From contig NC_092566.1 of NCBI RefSeq assembly GCF_037975245.1, positions 15,270,001 through 15,295,000 of the forward strand: a DNA stretch of 25,000 bases, given 5' to 3'. Under the pieces are notes generated by a model. It was not told where the DNA came from. It was given only the letters and a program-made list of their open reading frames with translations, and did not search any database. Source of the stretch: Apostichopus japonicus (taxonomy: Eukaryota; Echinodermata; Holothuroidea; Aspidochirotida; Stichopodidae). Positions 23,299-25,000 of the stretch are shown here, piece by piece; positions within the stretch are counted from its first letter, which is position 1, and each line of letters starts with the position of its first letter. The position numbers were made by a program, and so were the translations under genes.

Positions 23299-23430
23299 GT
23301 TTAGTTTGTCTCGATGATAGTAACTTCGAAATCTCGAAAATGTTTGAAACAGTCTTCAAAGAGCAAATGGTGAAGAAGAGAACATCCAATGACCTCTTTT
23401 TATGGAAAAGATAAACTTATGGAAAAGATA
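23299..23430 (-). promoter_or_regulatory. Gene C promoter and 5' UTR, homologous to gene B
   Basis: On the minus strand, CATAAAAAG (23404-23396) corresponds to gene B TATAAAAAG. Between it and the ATG, gaagtta...tcga...aaac and tttcaaacatt match the B leader (gaagtta...tcga...aaac, ttttcaacatt) with similar spacing (106 versus 102 bases). Upstream, cttttcc...ttt runs are shared too. The TATA box has lost its first T. A retrotransposon begins just beyond. Confidence 0.5.
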
Positions 23431-23446
23431 CTTTTTCCCAGATTAA

Positions 23447-24805
23447 CTTAAAACGGCAAAGGTTATACCAATCTATAAAAAGGGAGACTCAAATGTATAT
23501 GAGAATTATCGACCGATTTCATTGCTTTCCTGTTTTTCTAAAATCATAGAACGACTTATGTTCAATCGCATATTTAATTTTCTTAACCAATATAATATTC
23601 TCTGTAAAGAACAGTACGGCTTTCGACCCGAACATTCTACTGAACTGGCTTTGGCAGATGCACTTAACAGTTTACATACTAGTCTGAATAATGGCAAAAA
23701 TTGCATTGGTGTATTCCTAGACCTTTCGAAGGCGTTTGACACGATCGATCATACCATCCTTATCAATAAACTATTTTCATACGGCATTAGAGGAACTACT
23801 CTCAACTGGCTTGAAAGCTATATTTCGAACAGATATCAGTATACCTTGTATAAAAACTCTAGATCCGATCTTGCTAAAATTCGTTGCGGCGTTCCACAGG
23901 GTTCAGTCTTAGGTCCTTTGTTATTTATTCTATATATTAACGATATTTGTCATGTCTCCAAGCTAGCCAAAATCATTCTCTTTGCTGATGACACCAGTAT
24001 TTTCTTCGAGAGTGACGACATAATCACATTATCTTCCAACGTGTCAAATGAATTAAATAAATTCTGTAATTGGTTTTCAGCCAACAAATTATCACTAAAT
24101 GTACAAAAAAGTAATTACATTGTCTTTAATACTCGTAATACACTTATTTGGAATAAAGATATATGTATGGATGGTAAAATAATTAAGCAAGTTTATACTA
24201 CTAAGTTTTTAGGTGTAAATATTGATTGTAAACTTAGCTGGCGCAACCATATTTCAACTATTTGCAGTATAATTGCACGGAATGTTGGCATATTATCTAA
24301 GTTGAAATATTATCTATCGGAAAACATACTCAGAACACTATACCAGACCCTGGTTGTCCCGCATCTCACTTATTGTTCCATTATTTGGTCTGGTACATAC
24401 AACACCAACCTTAACAATCTTATAATACTCCAAAAGGCAGCCATTCGCCACATAACACATTCAGCCCCAAGTGAGCACACCAGTCCCCTATTTAAGAAAC
24501 TCAACTTACTAAAAGTGCACGATCTCATTAAAGTTAAGCTTGCATTATTTGCCTACAAGACCTGGAATGGATTACTACCAGCTGCCTTTGACAATTTTTT
24601 AACCAGTAACAGAGATGTACATAATCATAACACGAGGCATGCTAATCATGCCCACTATAATCTCTACAATACCACCATTGGAACTTTAAGCCTACAAAAC
24701 CGTGCAACAAAAACATGGAATCTTCTAATGAACGATTTAAAGAGTAAAAAGTCAGTCACATCCTTTAAGAAGTGGTTTTGTAAGGAAATAATAGCTAGTT
24801 ACTGA
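23447..24805 (+). CDS. Non-LTR retrotransposon reverse transcriptase, 5'-truncated
   Basis: An open frame running from just after an in-frame TAA (23444-23446) to TGA. It starts within the region before RT motif 1 (VIPIYKKGD...YRPISLL). Counting from Leu/Met at 23522: YGFRPEHST (32-40), motif A FLDLSKAFDTIDH (65-77) with a catalytic Asp, motif B GVPQGSVLGPLLFILYIND (123-141), motif C LFADDTSIF (153-161) with the catalytic Asp pair, and the thumb-region FLGV motif followed by KLSW. The C-terminal part keeps the usual Trp/His-rich region. The RT core is intact, but the endonuclease and ORF1 are missing, and near 23447 the frame of a preceding INLK reading is offset by one base. There is therefore no genuine start codon. 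CR1/Jockey-like superfamily; the clade is not resolved. Copies complementary DNA from its own transcript; this one is dead on arrival. Confidence 0.9.
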   Translation, partial: LKTAKVIPIYKKGDSNVYENYRPISLLSCFSKIIERLMFNRIFNFLNQYNILCKEQYGFRPEHSTELALADALNSLHTSLNNGKNCIGVFLDLSKAFDTIDHTILINKLFSYGIRGTTLNWLESYISNRYQYTLYKNSRSDLAKIRCGVPQGSVLGPLLFILYINDICHVSKLAKIILFADDTSIFFESDDIITLSSNVSNELNKFCNWFSANKLSLNVQKSNYIVFNTRNTLIWNKDICMDGKIIKQVYTTKFLGVNIDCKLSWRNHISTICSIIARNVGILSKLKYYLSENILRTLYQTLVVPHLTYCSIIWSGTYNTNLNNLIILQKAAIRHITHSAPSEHTSPLFKKLNLLKVHDLIKVKLALFAYKTWNGLLPAAFDNFLTSNRDVHNHNTRHANHAHYNLYNTTIGTLSLQNRATKTWNLLMNDLKSKKSVTSFKKWFCKEIIASY

Positions 24806-25000
24806 CTAAAACTAAATTATACCTGTATGTAATTACTATATATATATATATTGAACATTTAATTTGTACTTATAAATTCATACACATATATATATTTTGT
24901 TTTTTCTTTTCTTTTCTTTTCTTTCTTCAGGGAGTCTTCCACATTGTTAAGCTTTTAAGCTTTATGGAAGACTTCCTCCACTTTGTACTTTTGTGGCAAA
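24806..25000 (+). mobile_element. 3' UTR of the non-LTR retrotransposon with a stem-loop
   Basis: After the stop come short AT runs, a (TTTTC)n stretch (24903-24926) and an inverted repeat: agtcttcca (24933-24941) and tggaagact (24965-24973), with two aagctt boxes between. A 3' hairpin is a usual recognition feature of RT in such elements. The tail lies beyond the window. Confidence 0.6.

Noticed and set aside
23341-23389. Reading MDVLFFTICSLKTVS as a signal peptide for gene C
   Set aside because: It superficially resembles the end of the gene B signal peptide, but alignment of the TATA region and leader places it in the 5' UTR, and the homologous ATG is at 23298.

Overview
This window looks like nuclear DNA of an animal, most likely a marine invertebrate. 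It is AT-rich and intron-containing, has long (GAT)n, (AAT)n and (AT)n microsatellites, carries nested transposons, and has a CR1/Jockey-type non-LTR retrotransposon at the right end. No bacterial gene organisation is present. I cannot fix the phylum from sequence alone. The small peptide-precursor genes have an architecture known from antimicrobial-peptide precursors of echinoderms and tunicates, but that is only a hint.

The genes I would defend most are a three-copy family on the minus strand, named A, B and C here, encoding small secreted peptide precursors. Copy B is complete: a TATA box at 12368-12361, a signal-peptide exon at 12266-12206, a 3.8 kb intron, a second exon at 8423-8083 and AATAAA signals beyond it, giving 133 residues. 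Copy A has an intact second exon (3451-3159), but its first exon is cut by a duplication breakpoint and no promoter is visible. Copy C keeps a promoter, 5' UTR and ATG homologous to B (23404-23298), but has a stop in the putative first exon and another in exon 2 (22099-21810). The exons share an acidic spacer, dibasic processing sites and, at the C-terminus, a helical His- or Ala-rich peptide ending in Gly-Lys or Gly-Arg just before the stop, which is an amidation signal. A and C differ far more in that last peptide than anywhere else in their duplicated block.

Layout: 1-2757 is the interior and right arm of a long-inverted-repeat element. 2758-4640 is its right flank, with gene A and a hAT-like element. 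4641-5190 is unique. 5200-7018 is a left-flank block with a GAT tract and a truncated inverted repeat. 7019-13456 is mostly unique and holds gene B, an AAT tract in its intron and old repeat debris. 13457-16227 is a second left flank, inverted repeat and truncated interior. 16228-20490 starts with a 548-bp GAT tract and continues through a left flank, inverted repeat and full interior. 20490-21398 is a short internally deleted copy joined head-to-head to the previous one. 21399-23286 is a second right flank with gene C. 23287-23440 is the gene C promoter region. 23447-25000 is a 5'-truncated non-LTR retrotransposon.

Read as a whole, this is a birth-and-death cluster. A secreted-peptide gene family has been copied and broken along with a long-inverted-repeat element that carries no recognisable transposase, and several breakpoints fall in microsatellites or inverted-repeat arms. 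Comparisons were made by eye; no alignment or database search was run.
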